Part shown: positions 61,817 through 64,000 of the stretch, in pieces
How positions within the stretch are numbered: the stretch's first letter is position 1
Layout of the letters: the number at the start of each line of letters is the position of its first letter
Source of the DNA: Chromatiales bacterium
GTDB lineage: Bacteria > Pseudomonadota > Gammaproteobacteria > Steroidobacterales > GCA-2729495
DNA: 64,000 bases
Direction: 5' to 3'
Assembly: GCA_002688175.1 (NCBI GenBank)
Contig: NZCC01000061.1
Coordinates: 1-64,000 of the forward strand
Notes under the pieces: generated by a model
Databases searched by the model: none
The model's input: only the letters and a program-made list of their open reading frames with translations
What the model was told of the DNA's origin: nothing
Position numbers and translations under genes: made by a program

Positions 61817-62680
61817 ATGCCCACAAAGATGGAGAATTTTGGATTTTGGCTAAGCCAGACTTTTGCAAGCACGAAGGCTAAGCAACCATCATGGCCGTAC
61901 GTGCCGGGCACATACTTCGTTTCTGATCCTGAGGCGCCAGTCGCAGTATGTACTTTGGGCAGTGTCGATCTGGCTCCGCTGGTGGCCGCACAACCGCCTG
62001 AGGGCCTGTGTATTACCGGAAAGGTTGAAACGGAAAATATCGGTATCGAAAAAATTATTAAGAATGTTATTTCTAATCCGGCAATCCGCTTTCTGTTATG
62101 CGTCGGCAATGAACCGCCCAAGCACCTTACTGGCGCGACTATGGCTGCACTTCTCAAGAACGGTATTGATGAGGACAAGCGTATTTCAGGATCACCCGGT
62201 ATGCGTCCGATGCTTCCGAATACTTCAATTGAGGAGGTTGAAGCATTCCGCTCACAAGTCGAGCCGGTGGTTATGATTGGTTGCACGGATGTTGATGAGA
62301 TTCACGCCAAGGTCCGCGAATTGGCTGCAAGAGCTCCAGAGTCGGCAGCAGTTGAGTTTAAACCTCCAAGCACCCTTGAAGAAGATGAAGCAGTTGAGCG
62401 TGTCGCCGCGACCGCTGAAGATCCACTGCATATCAAGCTGGATAAGGCGGGGTACTTTGTCGTCAATATCGAGAACGGAGTTATTCTTGTTGAACACTAT
62501 TCTTACAAGGAAAAACTGTTAAGAATCATAGAAGGACAAGATGCACGCAGTATCTATCTGACGATTGTCCGCAACGGCTGGGTGTCCAAGCTTGATCATG
62601 CGGCTTATGTCGGTAAGGAGTTAAGCAAAGCGGAACTGAGCATTCACCACGGGTTCAAGTACCTTCAGGATGGCGGTTAG
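61817..62680 (+). CDS. Bacterial MtrA-like corrinoid protein fused to DUF4346-type domain
   Basis: A 287-residue protein whose first 165 residues match subunit A of archaeal tetrahydromethanopterin S-methyltransferase: WPYVPGTYFVSDPEAPVAVC, ETENIGIEKIIKNVISNP, IRFLLCVGNEPPKHLTGATM, and DVDEIHAKVRELA. His103 aligns with the corrinoid-ligand His84 of Methanothermobacter MtrA. The C-terminal membrane anchor of archaeal MtrA is absent; instead there is a DUF4346-like domain (GYFVVNIENGVILVEHY, YLTIVRNGWVSKLDHAAYVG). GGAGG is seven bases before the ATG. No MtrH or other methyltransferase is adjacent. It lies between IS remnants, so transfer is possible. A corrinoid methyl-carrier role is inferred. 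Confidence 0.8.
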   Translation: MPTKMENFGFWLSQTFASTKAKQPSWPYVPGTYFVSDPEAPVAVCTLGSVDLAPLVAAQPPEGLCITGKVETENIGIEKIIKNVISNPAIRFLLCVGNEPPKHLTGATMAALLKNGIDEDKRISGSPGMRPMLPNTSIEEVEAFRSQVEPVVMIGCTDVDEIHAKVRELAARAPESAAVEFKPPSTLEEDEAVERVAATAEDPLHIKLDKAGYFVVNIENGVILVEHYSYKEKLLRIIEGQDARSIYLTIVRNGWVSKLDHAAYVGKELSKAELSIHHGFKYLQDGG

Positions 62681-62767
62681 TTTTCTCGCTCTGGTGTGCG
62701 GATGAATCTTCACCTAAAGAATTATGTTGCCTTAACGATATTTGGCCAAATTGGAGGACGTTAGCAG

Positions 62768-63274
62768 ATGAATTGCTACGGGAAATATATTTGCATCCTG
62801 TTGGTAGCGCTGGTGACAAATGGTTGCGCGGAGAAGGGTACAGTCAGTGATAGTGGCGACGATATGTATGTTGTAAGCGATGGAATGCTTGTAATAGATG
62901 CCAATGAAGCTGCAAACAATGGCGTTCAAATACTCGATCGCGCCGGGCATCTCATGGATGGCATTGTTACACTTCGTTCTGGGCTATCAATATCCAATGA
63001 CAGCGGGGAAATCATTGTGATCAAGGCATCATCGGACGCCTTGACCGTTCTTGATGCAAACAAGGATAGTCGGCTCGACGATAGCGATCCAATGTGGAAT
63101 AACATGCACTTGGCTGTGGATTACAACGGGGATGGCACCATCGGGCAGGGGGAATATGCGCTGATCGGCAATTGCGGTGTTGATGGGCTCGAATTAGACC
63201 TGAAAACAGGACAAGCATGGTCACATCATTCCGACGGTCGTACCGAGATTGTTAAGTTACCGGGTGCCAGCTAA
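62768..63274 (+). CDS. Putative lipoprotein with EF-hand-like motifs
   Basis: A 168-residue protein with a lipoprotein signal (YICILLVALVTNGCAE, lipidated Cys near residue 20). The mature part has two calcium-loop-like segments, DANKDSRLDDSD and DYNGDGTIGQGE, resembling EF-hand or dockerin-type loops. GGAGG lies about ten bases upstream. It follows the MtrA-like gene by 87 bp. Function unknown. Confidence 0.7.
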   Translation: MNCYGKYICILLVALVTNGCAEKGTVSDSGDDMYVVSDGMLVIDANEAANNGVQILDRAGHLMDGIVTLRSGLSISNDSGEIIVIKASSDALTVLDANKDSRLDDSDPMWNNMHLAVDYNGDGTIGQGEYALIGNCGVDGLELDLKTGQAWSHHSDGRTEIVKLPGAS

Positions 63275-63421
63275 TCTCAGCCCGCTGAATGTCGCCTTCT
63301 GGCCGGAAGGCGACATCTATCTGCGGATGAACAACGCAGTTCGAATATCTGTTCCCCACTGGCGACCTCAACCGGTGGATGCAACACCTAAACTCTACGT
63401 ATAGAGAGGAGGATGTTGCAG

Positions 63422-63523
63422 ATGAAGCAGAGACCCAGGATTTACTACAGCGCAGAGCAGAAGAACCTGATGTGGGATCGCTGGCAGGCAGGATCGCACA
63501 GCAGTCATGTGGGTGAAAAGTGA
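63422..63523 (+). mobile_element. IS30-family transposase N-terminal remnant
   Basis: ATG 63422, preceded by GAGGAGG, opens MKQRPRIYYSAEQKNLMWDR, the conserved start of IS30-type transposases, and then degenerates to a stop after 33 residues. The rest of the transposase is missing. The sequence just upstream (63372-63390, CCGGTGGATGCAACACC) resembles an IS30 left end. The remaining 63275-63635 interval shows nothing else. Confidence 0.65.
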
Positions 63524-63635
63524 TCTGACGCTGTCTGTATGGTCACAATTAAGCCCGGTCCAACCCCTGTTCCCGCCGACCCAAGACTCCTCCTCCAGCA
63601 ACGGATGACAATCAAGGCTAAACTCGCCTGCAATT

Positions 63636-64000
63636 ATGACTAACTTTTTACTCTATATTATTGCAGTACTGATCTGGGGATCGACCTGGCTGGCCATCGA
63701 ATTCCAGCTCGGTGACATCGCCCTGGAAGTGTCACTTGCATACCGCTTCCTGCTAGCAGCTGCGGTTGCATTCATCTGGTGTGCGCTCACCGGCCGGTCG
63801 CTGCGCTTTGACTGGCAGGCACATCGCTATTTCCTGCTGATGGGTATTTTCCTGTTCGGACTGAACTACGTGGCCGCCTATGCCGCACAGATCTACATCA
63901 CGTCCGCCCTGAATGCGATCGGTTTCTCTGCCATGGTGTGGATGAACATTATCAACACTCGCATTTTCCTCGGTACCCGCATAGACAGGAGCACTTACCT
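63636..64000 (+). CDS. EamA/DMT-family transporter, cut by the window edge
   Basis: ATG 63636 opens a frame running off the end (at least 121 residues). It begins FLLYIIAVLIWGSTWLAIEF, the standard EamA start, with more segments in FLLAAAVAFIWCAL, YFLLMGIFLFGLNYVAAY and SALNAIGFSAMVW. It is a drug/metabolite-type exporter of unknown substrate; only the first half of the protein can be seen. Confidence 0.88.
   Translation, partial: MTNFLLYIIAVLIWGSTWLAIEFQLGDIALEVSLAYRFLLAAAVAFIWCALTGRSLRFDWQAHRYFLLMGIFLFGLNYVAAYAAQIYITSALNAIGFSAMVWMNIINTRIFLGTRIDRSTY

Noticed and set aside
1-64000. tRNA, rRNA and intact insertion sequences
   Set aside because: None could be recognised on either strand; only transposase fragments at 61491-61622 and 63422-63523.

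Overview
The window looks like chromosomal DNA of a free-living, aerobic, heterotrophic gammaproteobacterium, probably environmental or marine. The reasons are the lgt-thyA pair, RhlE-type helicase, YkaA/Pit phosphate pair, AceB-AceA glyoxylate shunt with an adjacent XRE-type regulator, FixL/FixJ-like pair, and REP-type palindromes like those of Pseudomonas relatives. Genus-level placement is not possible from the sequence alone. Genes are densely packed on both strands. I saw no rRNA, tRNA, CRISPR array or intact transposon.

Layout. 0-4 kb: thyA and lgt, then a DUF255 (thioredoxin-like plus six-hairpin) gene broken by a frameshift. 4-11 kb: a Tat-exported FAD amine oxidase, then a periplasmic oxidation cluster (Tat amidohydrolase, cytochrome c, PQQ dehydrogenase, LysR regulator). 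11-14.6 kb: Pit phosphate permease with its DUF47 partner, and a Rieske oxygenase. 15-17.2 kb: FixL-like PAS kinase, FixJ-like regulator, and a solitary receiver whose phospho-acceptor Asp is Glu. 17.5-25 kb: M13 lipoprotein peptidase, SDR, AsmA protein, alpha/beta hydrolase, MFS transporter. 25.5-31 kb: aceBA with a divergent RamB/ScfR-like regulator preceded by three tandem 14-bp repeats, then a WYL regulator. 31-33 kb: small membrane, PilZ and hypothetical proteins.

33.3-38 kb (minus strand) is a tight five-gene run: FtsX-type permease, LolD/MacB-type ATPase, TetR, secreted His-rich CbiX-like protein, beta-propeller. 38-44.6 kb holds an alpha/beta hydrolase and a second TetR, divergent from an ABC exporter operon (ATPase and two DUF3526-type permeases). 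That operon ends in a haloalkane-dehalogenase-like protein that keeps the nucleophile but has Phe at the catalytic His position. 44.6-56 kb: DUF4404, CBS, degenerate HD-GYP, coiled-coil, VOC, orphan ParA, carboxylesterase, secreted and membrane hypotheticals, phytoene-desaturase-like oxidoreductase, RhlE. 56-61 kb: EF-G-like GTPase, gamma-glutamyltransferase, MarC. 61-63.6 kb is a small plastic zone: a SpoVR remnant cut by an IS3 remnant, a bacterial MtrA-like corrinoid protein, a lipoprotein, and an IS30 remnant. The window ends inside a DMT transporter.

The themes are periplasmic quinoprotein oxidation, acetate/fatty-acid carbon use through the glyoxylate shunt, oxygen-linked signalling, and two TetR-associated ABC systems. 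The most unusual items are the triad-deficient dehalogenase homologue in an exporter operon, the MtrA-like protein, the CbiX-like operon, and several receiver/HD-GYP/GTPase proteins with altered signature residues.
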